Assembly (NCBI GenBank): GCA_003223115.1
Contig: QHXW01000089.1
Span: 1-64,000 of the forward strand
Origin: Acidobacteriota bacterium
Lineage (GTDB): Bacteria; Acidobacteriota; Terriglobia; Bryobacterales; Bryobacteraceae
Reading direction: 5' to 3'
Length of the DNA stretch: 64,000 nucleotides
Shown here: piece after piece, positions 35,816-45,346 of the stretch
Layout: the number at the start of each line of letters is the position of its first letter
Position numbering within the stretch: the first letter of the stretch is position 1
The notes under the pieces: model-generated
Databases searched by the model: none
Told to the model about the DNA's origin: nothing
The model's input: the letters and a program-made list of their open reading frames with translations, nothing else
Position numbers and translations under genes: made by a program

Positions 35816-36732
35816 ACGTCGGCGTCCCGTCCCGGCGTCGAATAGACCTGCTCGAGAATTCCGCGCGCGCCGGCGGCGAGCAGCCTTGCGCCGAGTTTGC
35901 TTCCCAAACGTTCGGCCTCCTGCATCGGCCCGCCGGTATTCTCACGAACCAACCGGCTGCCGTCTGGCGAAATGACAACCGCAATCAGACGCAGCGTCTC
36001 GTCCTGAACTTCGGCATACGCGCCGATGGGCACCTGACAGCCGCCGCCCAGCGCAGCCAGTACTGCACGCTCGGCAGTAACCGCTGCCCGAGTTGCGGTG
36101 TGATCCAGGCTTTGGCAGGTTTCTTTCGCATAACCCGACTCGCGGGTTTCAACCGCCAGCGCGCCTTGACCGACCGCAGGGCACATGATTTCCGGCTCCA
36201 GAACCTGGCTAATGCGGTGCGCCCACCCCAGCCGCGTCAGACCGGCTGAGGCCAGCACGATGGCGCGATACTGTCCCTCGTCGAGCTTGCGCAATCGTGT
36301 CTCTAGGTTGCCGCGAATCGACTCCATCACCAGGTCTGGCCGCATCTTGCGCAGTTGCGCCGCGCGGCGGAGCGAACTGGTGCCAACTGTCACCCCGGCA
36401 GGGAGCTCATCGAGCTTACTGCCTACTAGGGCGTCGCGTGGATCTTCGCGTTCGGGGATGGCGCCGATGACGAGTCCCACAGGCAGCTCCGTTGGAAGGT
36501 CCTTCAAGCTGTGTACAGCCAGATCGATGCGTCCCTCGAGCAGCGCTTCTTCGATTTCCTTGGTGAACAGTCCTTTGGTCCCGACCTTGGCCAGCGGCAC
36601 ATCGGTAATTTTGTCGCCGGTGGTCTTGATGATTTCGATCCGCGTTTCACAACCGCGTTCCGCCAGCCGGGATGCAATCCAACGAGCCTGCCAGAGCGCA
36701 AGCTGCGAGCCGCGCGAGCCGATCACCAGCAT
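35812..36732 (-). CDS. hemC: Hydroxymethylbilane synthase (porphobilinogen deaminase)
   Basis: A 306-residue enzyme that joins four porphobilinogens. GSRGSQLALWQARW at the N-terminus, KDLPTELPVGLVIGAIPEREDPRDALV, GTSSLRRAAQLRK and the cofactor-binding cysteine region LAALGGGCQVPIGAYA are present. It lies between hemA and cobA-hemD in the same direction. Confidence 0.95.
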   Translation of the reverse strand: MLVIGSRGSQLALWQARWIASRLAERGCETRIEIIKTTGDKITDVPLAKVGTKGLFTKEIEEALLEGRIDLAVHSLKDLPTELPVGLVIGAIPEREDPRDALVGSKLDELPAGVTVGTSSLRRAAQLRKMRPDLVMESIRGNLETRLRKLDEGQYRAIVLASAGLTRLGWAHRISQVLEPEIMCPAVGQGALAVETRESGYAKETCQSLDHTATRAAVTAERAVLAALGGGCQVPIGAYAEVQDETLRLIAVVISPDGSRLVRENTGGPMQEAERLGSKLGARLLAAGARGILEQVYSTPGRDADV

Positions 36733-36733
36733 G

Positions 36734-37999
36734 TCAGTCTTTTAAGTGGAACACACGGCGGATGGTAGCGACTATATGGACGCCTTCAGGTTGTCCGGCC
36801 TGGCTGCGCAGCTCAGAAATCGGCCCATGCGCGATTTTATTGATGATCGCGCGCGTCAGGGACTCGAGAGCTTCCTCCTGCTGCGGCGTCAGGTGGCCGA
36901 ATTTCCTTCGCGTACGTTCCAACTCCGCCGTCCGGATCTGCTCCAGTTGTTCCTGCAAGCTGACGATGGTGGGCGCCACCTCCTGCACCTTGAGGCGGGC
37001 CATCATGCGTTCCACTTCTTCGGCGACCAGGGCCTCAGCGCGGTCGGCTTCCTTGAGCCTCTCGCGCAAATTCAAGTTGACCACTTCCTGAAGGTCATCG
37101 ATATCGTAGAGGAAGACGTTATCGATGCCATTGACCGCGGGATCAATATTCCGCGGCACCGCGATGTCAATCAGGAACATGGGCCGGTTGCGCCGGGCGC
37201 TGATGACGCGCTGCATGTCCTCCTTGCTGAGGATGTGATGTGGTGTGCCGCTCGAGGCGAGCAGAATATCGACTTCAGGCAGCATGCCCATAAAGCGCGT
37301 GTACTCGACCGGAGTGCCCTGAAACAGCGTGGCCAGTTCCTGAGCGCGCTCAAAAGTTCGATTGGTAACGAAGATATGCGAGGCGCCGGAGCGGCGCAGA
37401 TGCCGGGCTGCCAGTTCCGACATTTTGCCGCTGCCGACGATCATGATGGTTCGGCCCTCGAGCGAACCGAAAATTTTGCGCGCCAATTCGACTGCCGCGT
37501 AACTCACCGAAACCGCCATCTGCCCAATTCCCGTTTCGGTGCGCACTCGCTTGGCCACGTTGAATGCCCGTGTCAGGATGCTGTCCAGCAGGCCGCTGAG
37601 ACAGTTCTGTGCTTTTGCGTGTGCGTACGCGGTTTTGAGCTGACCCAGAATCTGCGGCTCTCCCACCACCATGGAATCCAGGCTTGACGCCACACGGAAC
37701 AGGTGATGAATGGCGTCGTGTCCTTCGTGACGGTAAATGCAGGGGCTCAGCGCGGTGGGCGAGACGCCTCGCGTTTCGTAGAGAAACGAATCGATAGCCG
37801 CCGCGGGGTCGGTCTGGTCCGCCGCACTGACGATGATCTCGACGCGATTGCACGTAGAGAGAATCACCGCTTCCGATATGCCTTCGCGGGCCGTCAAGTC
37901 CGCTAGAACGTGCGGCAGAATTCCTTCGGCGAAAGCCAGCTTTTCCCGAAGTTCGACCGGCGCGGTCTTATGGCTGACCCCGGTGATCAGGAGTTTCAT
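36734..37999 (-). CDS. hemA: Glutamyl-tRNA reductase
   Basis: About 421 residues. It reduces glutamyl-tRNA to glutamate-1-semialdehyde, the first committed step of C5 tetrapyrrole synthesis. MKLLITGVSHKTAPVELREKLAF starts at the ATG at 37999 (a longer upstream frame is open but not conserved). ILSTCNRVEI holds the catalytic cysteine, then GEPQILGQLKTAY, the NADPH site MIVGSGKMSELAARHL, and the C-terminal dimerisation helices. The start overlaps the hemX stop as ATGA. Confidence 0.95.
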   Translation of the reverse strand: MKLLITGVSHKTAPVELREKLAFAEGILPHVLADLTAREGISEAVILSTCNRVEIIVSAADQTDPAAAIDSFLYETRGVSPTALSPCIYRHEGHDAIHHLFRVASSLDSMVVGEPQILGQLKTAYAHAKAQNCLSGLLDSILTRAFNVAKRVRTETGIGQMAVSVSYAAVELARKIFGSLEGRTIMIVGSGKMSELAARHLRRSGASHIFVTNRTFERAQELATLFQGTPVEYTRFMGMLPEVDILLASSGTPHHILSKEDMQRVISARRNRPMFLIDIAVPRNIDPAVNGIDNVFLYDIDDLQEVVNLNLRERLKEADRAEALVAEEVERMMARLKVQEVAPTIVSLQEQLEQIRTAELERTRRKFGHLTPQQEEALESLTRAIINKIAHGPISELRSQAGQPEGVHIVATIRRVFHLKD

Positions 38000-38820
38000 C
38001 GCATCAACGCATTCGGCAATTGGGCGTGGGCCACCCAGGTGAGCGCGCAGCAACCCAAGGCTGTGATCGCCAGTATCGCCGCCTTTCTGCCGCGCCATCC
38101 CGCCGAGATGCGTAGGAACACCATTGCCAGATAGATGCCCCAGGTAGCGAATGAAATGCCGATCTTAGGATCGGCAATCCAACGTGTCCCCAATTCCACA
38201 AAGGCCCACATGCTGCCCACCACAATGGCCAGAGTGATCAACACAAAGCCCACGCCCATGAACTTGGTGATGAGTTCGTCGAGCGTACCGAGCGGCGGAA
38301 GACGATGAGAGAAACTTCGCGGCTTTTTACGCTTCAGCTCGCGTTCCTGTAACAGGTAAAGAACGGCGGCCACGGCAGTGAACAACAGCGCTGCGTATCC
38401 AAGCAATACTAATACCACATGAGTAATGAGCCATGCGTTCCGAACCGTTTGGCTAGCCCAAGTGTTCGGTACCGGACCGCCGCCCAACGATGCGACCAGC
38501 GCCATCACGAACGCCAGGGGGAAGATGAAGACGCTCAGACTTTCCAGCCGGTAGCGCCAAAATATGAACAGAAATAATGCCGCGATCAAAAATGCACAAA
38601 GCGACATCGATTCATAAAATCCGCTGGCCGGAAAACGTCCGATGGCTATCCCTTGCTCCACAATGGAGACCAGGTGAAAGATCACACCAAGAGAAAAAGC
38701 GCCGAGCGCGAACCTAAATAACTGAGCCCGCCGCCGGATGATGGTGAAGATGGAATCCAGCAGACCCAGCGAGTACAGCCCGGCCGCTACCCGAAGCCAG
38801 ATGATGTTCATTTCAACCAT
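37996..38820 (-). CDS. HemX/CcsA-like integral membrane protein
   Basis: A 274-residue protein with ~8 predicted helices (VSIVEQGIAIGR, ALFLFIFWRYRLESL, AWLITHVVLVLLGYAALLFTAVAAVLYLL). It belongs to the CcsA/HemX cytochrome-c assembly-like family. In CcsA the heme-handling tryptophan-rich motif reads WGxxW.WDPKE; here the aligned region is WAFVELGTRWIADPKIGISFATWGIY, so it is of the HemX type found next to hemA in many bacteria, where it influences glutamyl-tRNA reductase level. The position directly before hemA supports that role. Its stop overlaps the hemA ATG. Confidence 0.8.
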   Translation of the reverse strand: MVEMNIIWLRVAAGLYSLGLLDSIFTIIRRRAQLFRFALGAFSLGVIFHLVSIVEQGIAIGRFPASGFYESMSLCAFLIAALFLFIFWRYRLESLSVFIFPLAFVMALVASLGGGPVPNTWASQTVRNAWLITHVVLVLLGYAALLFTAVAAVLYLLQERELKRKKPRSFSHRLPPLGTLDELITKFMGVGFVLITLAIVVGSMWAFVELGTRWIADPKIGISFATWGIYLAMVFLRISAGWRGRKAAILAITALGCCALTWVAHAQLPNALMR

Positions 38821-38900
38821 GACAAGCCGATCTTAAAGTCAGAGAATTAATTCCAAGTATATCGCGGTAAGTCGGTATGGCCGCGTCCGAGGCGCGCAAC

Positions 38901-39635
38901 CTAATTTACCCAGGGCCCGCGTTTATTCTGTTTACGCATGTAGACCTGGAACTTCTTCTTGGCGCGCTGTAATTTCCATTCCTGGTAGCGCTGTATCAGC
39001 TTGCCCGCATCCAACCGTAGGAAGCCCATGCGCAGGTAGAGGTACCCGAAGAGCATGCCGCCCAGGTGCGCCACGTTGCTCACGCCGCTTCCGGCGTTGT
39101 TCACCGAGTTTAGAAACGCGATCCCGCCGATAATCATCACAAAGTACTTGGCCTTGATGGGAAACAGGAAGCTGATCAGGACGATGCGGTCCGGATAGAG
39201 CACTCCGAAAGCCAGAAGCAGTCCGTAGATGCCGCCCGACGATCCGATGGTGCGCGTATTGAAGTTGCCCATCGCGGCGTTCACCAGTACGTCGCAAAGG
39301 CCGGCGCCGATGCCGCATAGAAAGTAATACTTCAGGAAGCGCCTGGTGCCCCAGTCGCGCTCCAGGTCCATGCCGAACATCCAGAGCGCCAGCATGTTGA
39401 ACAGGATGTGGCCGATACCCCCGTGCAGGAACATGTACGTGACGAGCTGCCAGACCGCGAACTGTTTCAGTACCATTTCAGGCGAGAGCGAAAACCACTG
39501 AAAAACGCTTCTCGACGGAAAAAGGAAGCACAGTACGAAGATGGCGGTGTTGGAAATGAGCAGCCACTTCACGCCCAGCGGGAAGTACGCAGACCAGGAG
39601 TAGCCGGTAGCTCGAAATCGGTAATCGTTCCGCAT
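38901..39635 (-). CDS. Rhomboid family intramembrane serine protease
   Basis: A 244-residue membrane protease. Helix 1 is KWLLISNTAIFVLCFLF. FLHGGIGHILFNMLALWMFG is the rhomboid HxxxN region, the nucleophile lies in TIGSSGGIYGLLLAFG (GxSG), and the catalytic histidine in SNVAHLGGMLFGYLYLRMG. Six helices in all, then a basic tail (KLQRAKKKFQVYMRKQNKR) in the cytoplasm. Rhomboids cut transmembrane helices of other proteins; the target here is unknown. Confidence 0.9.
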   Translation of the reverse strand: MRNDYRFRATGYSWSAYFPLGVKWLLISNTAIFVLCFLFPSRSVFQWFSLSPEMVLKQFAVWQLVTYMFLHGGIGHILFNMLALWMFGMDLERDWGTRRFLKYYFLCGIGAGLCDVLVNAAMGNFNTRTIGSSGGIYGLLLAFGVLYPDRIVLISFLFPIKAKYFVMIIGGIAFLNSVNNAGSGVSNVAHLGGMLFGYLYLRMGFLRLDAGKLIQRYQEWKLQRAKKKFQVYMRKQNKRGPWVN

Positions 39636-39755
39636 GCGAGAAATGCGCCCTTGAAATTAGAATAACAGACGCCAACCGGGTATTCGGCGTCGGTAACCCG
39701 CCGCGCTACCAAAGCACGATGGTTTGCGTTACATTAGTCGATTCGGAAACGTCAC

Positions 39756-40943
39756 ATGCGCAAAATAAAAACAGCGGTCTTGGGAACTGGGTTCATGGGG
39801 CGGGTGCACACCGAGGGCATTCGCCGCGTGGGCAATGTGGAGGTGGCGGCAATTGCCGCTTCGAGCCAAGAGAAGGCCAGGAAGTTTGCGGACGAGCTGG
39901 GAGTCGAGCGTTCCACAGGCGATTACCGCACGTTGTTGAAAGACCCGGAAATCAACGCCGTGCATGTCTGCACGCCCAACGCGCTGCACTTCCCCATGGC
40001 CAAAGCGGCTCTCGAAGCCGGCAAGCACGTGCTTTGTGAAAAACCTCTGGCCACCTCAGTCGAAGAGGCGCAGCAGATGGTGGACCTGGCGCGCGCCAAG
40101 AACCTGGCGAACTGCACCTTCCATAACTTGCGCTACTACCCCATGGTGCAGCACATCCGGCGGATGCGTGAAGCCGGCGAACTGGGAGACATCTACTGCG
40201 TGCAAGGCACCTACTCCCAGGATTGGCTGCTTTACGACACGGACTGGAACTGGCGTATCGACTCGAGCGCGAACGGGCGCTCACGCGCATTCGCCGACAT
40301 CGGCACACATTGGTGCGACATGATCGAGCACGTGACGGGATTGAGGATCACGTCTGTGTGCGCCGATTTACAGACATTCCATAAGACGCGCAAGCGGCCC
40401 AAGGGCTCGATCGAGACCTTCGCCGGCAAGATGAGCAAGCCCGAGGATTACGATGTCGTGCCGATCGATACCGAGGACTATGCGGCCGTGCTGCTGCGGC
40501 TGGGCGATCGGACCCGAGGAGCCTTCACCGTCAGCCAGGTTTCAGCGGGGCGAAAGAACCGGCTCGCGATCGAGATTTACGGCACGAAAGGTTCAGCCGC
40601 GTGGGACCAGGAAAAACCGGACGAATTGTGGCTGGGCCAGCGCAACAGTCCCAACCAGGTGATCGTCAAGGACCCGTCGCTTCTGCATGAAAAGGCCCGG
40701 TCATATGCGGACCTGCCCGGCGGCCACAGCGAAGGTTACGACGACACGTTCAAACAGGTCTTCCGGCGCTTCTACAGGACGGTCGCAGACCGCTCCGCAG
40801 CGGTGGAATATGCGCAGTTCGTGGACGGGTTGCGGCAGCTCCAGATCCTGGACAAAGTGCTGGAGAGTTCGAGCAAGCACGCTTGGGCCGATGTGCCGGC
40901 GCCGAAGCTGGAACCGAAATCGGAGCAGAAAGCGGCCCGGTAA
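39756..40943 (+). CDS. Gfo/Idh/MocA family oxidoreductase
   Basis: A 395-residue cytoplasmic NAD(P)-dependent dehydrogenase. AVLGTGFMGRVHTEGIRRVGNVEVAAI is the Rossmann motif and HVLCEKPLATSVEEAQQMV the catalytic-lysine region, followed by the family's beta-sheet substrate domain. No Tat leader, in contrast to the exported member at 29.4 kb. The C-terminal ~18 residues (PAPKLEPKSEQKAAR) are low complexity. It lies tail-to-tail with the large heme-binding HEAT protein; both classes are common in polysaccharide and sugar breakdown of Acidobacteria and Planctomycetes. Confidence 0.85.
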   Translation: MRKIKTAVLGTGFMGRVHTEGIRRVGNVEVAAIAASSQEKARKFADELGVERSTGDYRTLLKDPEINAVHVCTPNALHFPMAKAALEAGKHVLCEKPLATSVEEAQQMVDLARAKNLANCTFHNLRYYPMVQHIRRMREAGELGDIYCVQGTYSQDWLLYDTDWNWRIDSSANGRSRAFADIGTHWCDMIEHVTGLRITSVCADLQTFHKTRKRPKGSIETFAGKMSKPEDYDVVPIDTEDYAAVLLRLGDRTRGAFTVSQVSAGRKNRLAIEIYGTKGSAAWDQEKPDELWLGQRNSPNQVIVKDPSLLHEKARSYADLPGGHSEGYDDTFKQVFRRFYRTVADRSAAVEYAQFVDGLRQLQILDKVLESSSKHAWADVPAPKLEPKSEQKAAR

Positions 40944-41034
40944 GTATAAGTAGCACTGTGGAATAGGCCTTCCTGCCTGTAGTGGTGTATGCTTCCGCCT
41001 GCGGGCCTGCATTCCTGCGAGCGGACTGCCTCAC

Positions 41035-44000
41035 CTATAATCCGGCTCGCAGGTAAGCGATCACATCCGCCAGATCCTGGCGGCTCATTGATTTTTCCAG
41101 CCCTTCCGGCATCAGTGAGACGCTCGAAGCGCGGATATCTCTGATATTTTTGCGCAGGATGGTTTCATCGCCGGCCTCGGTGCCTCCCCGCAAAGTGATA
41201 GCACCCGGCGTTTCATTAGCGATCACGCCATCGTGGATTTCCCCATCCGTGGCGGTAACAATGTAGTGTACATATCGCGGCTCGATGGCGTAGCTCGGAT
41301 TCAGAATCGACGTCAGCAGTTCTTCCTTGCTCTTGTTATTCACACCGGAAAGATCGGGGCCCACGCGCCCGCCCTGCAGCCGCGGCATGTGACAGCGCGC
41401 GCAATTGGTATCGAACACTTTCTTCCCGCGAGCTTCGTCGCCACTCAATTGCAGCGTGTCGCGGTAGCTCTCAACTAATTTCGCCCTGTCGGAGGACTGG
41501 TCCTGAAACAATTTCCGGGCGCGCTGCGCGATCGCACGATCGGAATCGTCCATCAGTCTCGAGCGGGCCGGTATATCGACGGCGGCGGCTTCGATCTGGC
41601 CGTCTTCAACGGCTTTGAGCAATACAGGCAGGCGCTGATGCTGGTTCAACAACGCCGCGATCACATCTTTGCGGCCCTCCGGCCTGTACGTTTTCCAATC
41701 CGCCAGCAAAACCTGTGCAACCGCTGGATCATTGAACGCCGAAAGGCACTCGATGGCTGCCGTCTGTATGTCAACCGGAGGATTCGATCCGAGAATCTTG
41801 CTGAGAACCGGCTGTACGCCGGCAAACTGTCCGCTGCGCAGCGCTCGAATCGCCGCCGCCCGCCGCGCGACCGGCAAATCCGTAGCTGCGCCATCGTGCA
41901 TGGCGCGCTCGACCAAGGCAAAGAGTTTGAGATGTTGCGCGATACCCCACGCTGCTCTCTGAACAGTTTCCGATGGATTGTTGAGAAACTGCGCCAGTTT
42001 GGGCTCAGCACCATCCACGAACAGGTCATGCACGCCGGCCAACCTCAGGCCTTTGCCGAGCCCGAACAAGGCGGCGGCCCCTTCATTGGGCTGCTGTGGA
42101 ATAAGCAATTGTTCTACAGCCAGAAATCTCCGGATCTCAGCGGGATCATGCTTGGCGCCGATCAGCGAAGCCAGCTCGTTCAAGAAGACCGGATTCAGCG
42201 TGAATCTATTGCGCGACAGAAACAGATGAAAGAAGTCGGAGGCATTGTCATTCAGCGAGCTGAGCATCGCCACACGGAACCAGGAGTCACCCCCGCGTAC
42301 ACGTGCGAGGTCCGTGAGCGCCACCAGAGCGCGCGGATCCTTCAACTGTCCCAGCGTAAAACAGAGCTGGAACAGAACGCGTGGTTCAGGATCGCTTCCG
42401 AGCGCCAGCACGGTGTCGACTACGGGCTTCGAGATTGGAAACTTTTCTGCAAGGTGCAAAGCATGCTCGCGCACCGAAGCATTCGGATCTTTGAGCGCCG
42501 CAATCACTAGAGGCGGCTCAAGCGCCGACAATCCTTCGAGAGTCCAGAGCGCATGCACCCGGGCTTGCGGAAAATCGCTCTTTTGCGCAAGTTCTTTCAG
42601 CAGCAGAATGGCGGCCCTGTCCTGCCTCTCGATCAATAAGCGCTGCGCCGTCTGGCGGTGCCACCCGTTGGTGAGCGTTAACTGCTGGACCAACTCAGGC
42701 GTGCTCGCGCTCGCCAGGTTTACTTTGAGACTGCGCATGCGGAGCGGGTGGTTGGGAACGATGCGGTAGATGCGCCCCTTGTCCGCACCGCTCCAGAAAT
42801 TCATGAATCTCTTGATCTCCTCGGGAATTGATTCCGGTGTCTCAATGAACTCGCGATAAATGTCCGTCATGTAAAGATTGCCGTCGGGCGCATTGGCGAA
42901 GTTGCAGGGACGGAACCACATGTCGGTGGATGCCAGGAACTCGACCTTATCCCGCGCGCGATGCGCCGTGAAGCTGACGCCGTCCGGTATGAGAACATCG
43001 CGGTGCACCATATTGGCGCTGACGTCGCCGGTGAAGTCGTTTCCCCAATACTCTTTCGGAAAAACATCGCCGCTGTAAATGGTGCCCCCGCTAGCCGCCG
43101 TGAACCAGCCGCCGACCTGTTCCGTAATGTTGAGCTGATTTTCGTTGTACCGCTGCTGCCGTAAGCGAGTGCGCTGCACTCTCCAATGCTGCGGGTGAGT
43201 CAATGGGTAAATGGGCCCCGAAGGCCGGCCGTGATCGGAGATGTCCTGGGCCACCTGCCTGACCTCTAGCAGCGGCGCGCGGATCAGGTACTGCATCGGA
43301 ATCACGGTATTCCGGATGTGAGTCGTGTTCTGGGTGATGAACCGGTTGCCCCAATCGTCAAAGGTCTGCCCGAATTGCGCCGGACCGGAGACGGGCTCGG
43401 CTGCGCCGGTGAGCGGATTGAAGCGGAAATCGGCGCCGCGCACCAGTACCGGAGGATGGTTGCGATGTCCGGGCGCAGTGATGCGGCCATCGGAGCCGTC
43501 GTTCGAGCAATAGATCCAGTTATCGATTCCCAGGCGGGGATTGGTGATGCGAGCTTCAGGATTCACCTTGGGAAACCCTGTGTAGAGAACCTCGCGAACG
43601 TCCGCCTTGCCATCGCCGTCGGTATCTTTGAGAAACAAAATATCTGGCGCGCTGGTGACGACGAGTCCGCCTTTCCAAGGCTGCAAGCCGCTTACTTCAA
43701 GGACGTGTTCGGCAAATACCGTGCGACGGTCAGCCTTGCCGTCTCCATCAGTATCCTCGAGCATGATGATGCGCGACCGGGCGGGCTGGCCGTCGGGCGG
43801 GTCCTCAGGGTAATCCAACATCTCAGCGACAAAGGCTCGTCCGTTTTCGTCGAAAACGATTTCAACCGGATCGTAGACCAGAGGTTCGCTGGCAAAGAGC
43901 TCAACGTGAAAGTTAGAGTCGATCCGCATGCTCTCGAGAGATTGATCCGCTGATAGCGAGGGAGCGTCCGGATGCTCGCGCCGCGTGCACGAAAAAATGA

Positions 44001-44067
44001 TAAGAGCCATGAAAACGACCGCTAAAATCGTGGAACAAACGAGCCCAATGCGGGTAACCAGGGACAT
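41035..44067 (-). CDS. Large membrane-anchored dehydrogenase-like protein with HEAT repeats and c-type heme (PVC-type)
   Basis: A 1010-residue protein. The N-terminus (MSLVTRIGLVCSTILAVVFMALIIFSC) is a signal or lipoprotein leader with a possible lipobox Cys. Residues ~50-430 are a PQQ-glucose-dehydrogenase-like beta-propeller (PVEIVFDENGRAFVAEML, LEDTDGDGKADRRTVF, LKDTDGDGKAD: calcium-binding DxDGDGxxD). HEAT-like helices follow (~490-800). The C-terminus is a cytochrome c domain with CARCH near residue 890 and LSGVNNKSKEELLTSILNPS, the signature of the PVC-type 'heme-binding domain' proteins. It probably oxidises a sugar-derived compound in the periplasm. Confidence 0.85.
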   Translation of the reverse strand: MSLVTRIGLVCSTILAVVFMALIIFSCTRREHPDAPSLSADQSLESMRIDSNFHVELFASEPLVYDPVEIVFDENGRAFVAEMLDYPEDPPDGQPARSRIIMLEDTDGDGKADRRTVFAEHVLEVSGLQPWKGGLVVTSAPDILFLKDTDGDGKADVREVLYTGFPKVNPEARITNPRLGIDNWIYCSNDGSDGRITAPGHRNHPPVLVRGADFRFNPLTGAAEPVSGPAQFGQTFDDWGNRFITQNTTHIRNTVIPMQYLIRAPLLEVRQVAQDISDHGRPSGPIYPLTHPQHWRVQRTRLRQQRYNENQLNITEQVGGWFTAASGGTIYSGDVFPKEYWGNDFTGDVSANMVHRDVLIPDGVSFTAHRARDKVEFLASTDMWFRPCNFANAPDGNLYMTDIYREFIETPESIPEEIKRFMNFWSGADKGRIYRIVPNHPLRMRSLKVNLASASTPELVQQLTLTNGWHRQTAQRLLIERQDRAAILLLKELAQKSDFPQARVHALWTLEGLSALEPPLVIAALKDPNASVREHALHLAEKFPISKPVVDTVLALGSDPEPRVLFQLCFTLGQLKDPRALVALTDLARVRGGDSWFRVAMLSSLNDNASDFFHLFLSRNRFTLNPVFLNELASLIGAKHDPAEIRRFLAVEQLLIPQQPNEGAAALFGLGKGLRLAGVHDLFVDGAEPKLAQFLNNPSETVQRAAWGIAQHLKLFALVERAMHDGAATDLPVARRAAAIRALRSGQFAGVQPVLSKILGSNPPVDIQTAAIECLSAFNDPAVAQVLLADWKTYRPEGRKDVIAALLNQHQRLPVLLKAVEDGQIEAAAVDIPARSRLMDDSDRAIAQRARKLFQDQSSDRAKLVESYRDTLQLSGDEARGKKVFDTNCARCHMPRLQGGRVGPDLSGVNNKSKEELLTSILNPSYAIEPRYVHYIVTATDGEIHDGVIANETPGAITLRGGTEAGDETILRKNIRDIRASSVSLMPEGLEKSMSRQDLADVIAYLRAGL

Positions 44068-44097
44068 TTTGCGAGAGCGATTATCGCACGCAGGAGT

Positions 44098-44146
44098 CAG
44101 CGTTGTCTAAGCTGGCTGTCAAGCTTGTCAAGCTGGGTGTCAAAAA
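44098..44146 (+). repeat. Left part of direct repeat copy 1, interrupted by the IS1-type element
   Basis: Matches 54799-54827, the start of copy 2 (cagcgttgtctaa, then gctgggtgtcaaaaa), with an extra 21 bases in which agctgg[c/g]tgtca is duplicated (44110-44120 and 44131-44141). The last 8 bases (GTCAAAAA, 44139-44146) are the target duplicated by the transposon; the repeat resumes at 46598. Confidence 0.75.
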
Positions 44147-44206
44147 GGTAGTGTCCTAATTTGTCAACGTTGCCGATTAACGGCCTCGGTGGCATCCCTG
44201 ATTATG

Positions 44207-45286
44207 CTAGTCGGCCTCATTATGATGTGCCGTGTCACGGCTGTACTGTGGCTCTGGCCTAAGATTCCCATCTCTGTCTTTTTCCATTCCGGCAACCCAT
44301 GGCTGCCAGTAAACGGTGAACGCAAACTTGATGTGCCTAGTCTTATTGAAGGCGTCCCGATAGTTTACGATTCCCCACATTGCGAAAGATCGTGGTGGCC
44401 CTCCGCGTTTGACGGTATCTACCTCGTTGTCTGGTATTCTTTCAGCCACGGCGCGATGCACAAGTTTTGTTGCTCCTGGAGCGATCAGACTGACGCTTCC
44501 TCCGGCGCTGTCGTCTGGCAACGGGTAGGCAAAGTCTTCAGGGAATGGCACCGGAACGATCTGCGCAGTGGCCTTGAAGACGACATCGTAAGCGGGAGTG
44601 TTCCCGTGGTTCCTGATAACCGCAGTGGCCTCAAATACGTGGTTAACGTCCTGATAAATAGCGGAATCAAAGAAGACAGACAAATAGGCCCTGCTTTGCA
44701 GCTCCGTGGCGAACTTCTGCGTGGTGGCGATGTCCTTACTGATGGTCACGCTCTCCCGAACCGACTCCGCGCTGGTCGCCATAGCAGCAGCGACCCTCTC
44801 CATGACCCCGGCAGCCCGCGTGGCCTCAGCTATAGAAGCCTGAACAGCCAGCGCCTGATGAGTAGCGGAGTCCCGTGCTTCGGTTGCTTGTCGCTCCATG
44901 AGATCGGCTTGTCTTTCGATGGCGCGGAGCGTCCGAATTGCGGCGTATACGCCAGCCCCGCCAATGAGCACGAGGACCGCAGTAAAAAACCAACCGAGTT
45001 TGTCCATCCAATCTTTCTGGACATCGGAGCGGACATCGAGCGGTTTGACCGTCGATATGGATACTGGATTGTCGCTCTGTTTTTGCTCAGTTCGGCTCCG
45101 TTGGGTGTCTGGGGTGGTGACAGGATTGGGCGCAAAGGGCGGCGAGATCTGTTTGGCTGGTTGCTTTTGTCCACGGCTGCCACCTTTTGGATTTCCGCTC
45201 TTGTTAGTGGACTGATCGGACGTTTGCCCTGGGACTGGTGGAACGGCAACGAACAGGAGAAGACATATCACTCCTCGGAATGGCAA
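44207..45286 (-). CDS. Passenger gene: exported or anchored protein with a membrane helix and coiled coil
   Basis: A 359-residue protein within the transposon. A signal-like N-terminus (MPFRGVICLLLFVAVPPVPGQ) is followed by a Ser/Pro/Lys-rich linker, one membrane helix (LGWFFTAVLVLIGGAGVYAAI near residues 95-115), a helical coiled-coil stretch rich in Ala, Glu and Thr (RTLRAIERQADLMERQATEA), and a beta-rich C-terminal part (RNHGNTPAYDVVFKATAQI), which looks like an Ig-like domain. Such SMODS-like or 'hypothetical membrane' proteins are frequent passengers in environmental IS elements. No function can be given. Confidence 0.7.
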   Translation of the reverse strand: MPFRGVICLLLFVAVPPVPGQTSDQSTNKSGNPKGGSRGQKQPAKQISPPFAPNPVTTPDTQRSRTEQKQSDNPVSISTVKPLDVRSDVQKDWMDKLGWFFTAVLVLIGGAGVYAAIRTLRAIERQADLMERQATEARDSATHQALAVQASIAEATRAAGVMERVAAAMATSAESVRESVTISKDIATTQKFATELQSRAYLSVFFDSAIYQDVNHVFEATAVIRNHGNTPAYDVVFKATAQIVPVPFPEDFAYPLPDDSAGGSVSLIAPGATKLVHRAVAERIPDNEVDTVKRGGPPRSFAMWGIVNYRDAFNKTRHIKFAFTVYWQPWVAGMEKDRDGNLRPEPQYSRDTAHHNEAD

Positions 45287-45346
45287 GGATTAAATGTATC
45301 ACAAAAACTATTGCCATCCCGCAGGTTTTCGTATTACAATAACTAC

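Noticed and set aside
44189-45346. A + strand frame that is continuous with the transposase for ~390 codons upstream of it
   Set aside because: It is antisense to the passenger gene at 44207-45286 and has no motif; the transposase family starts at the ATG at 45347.
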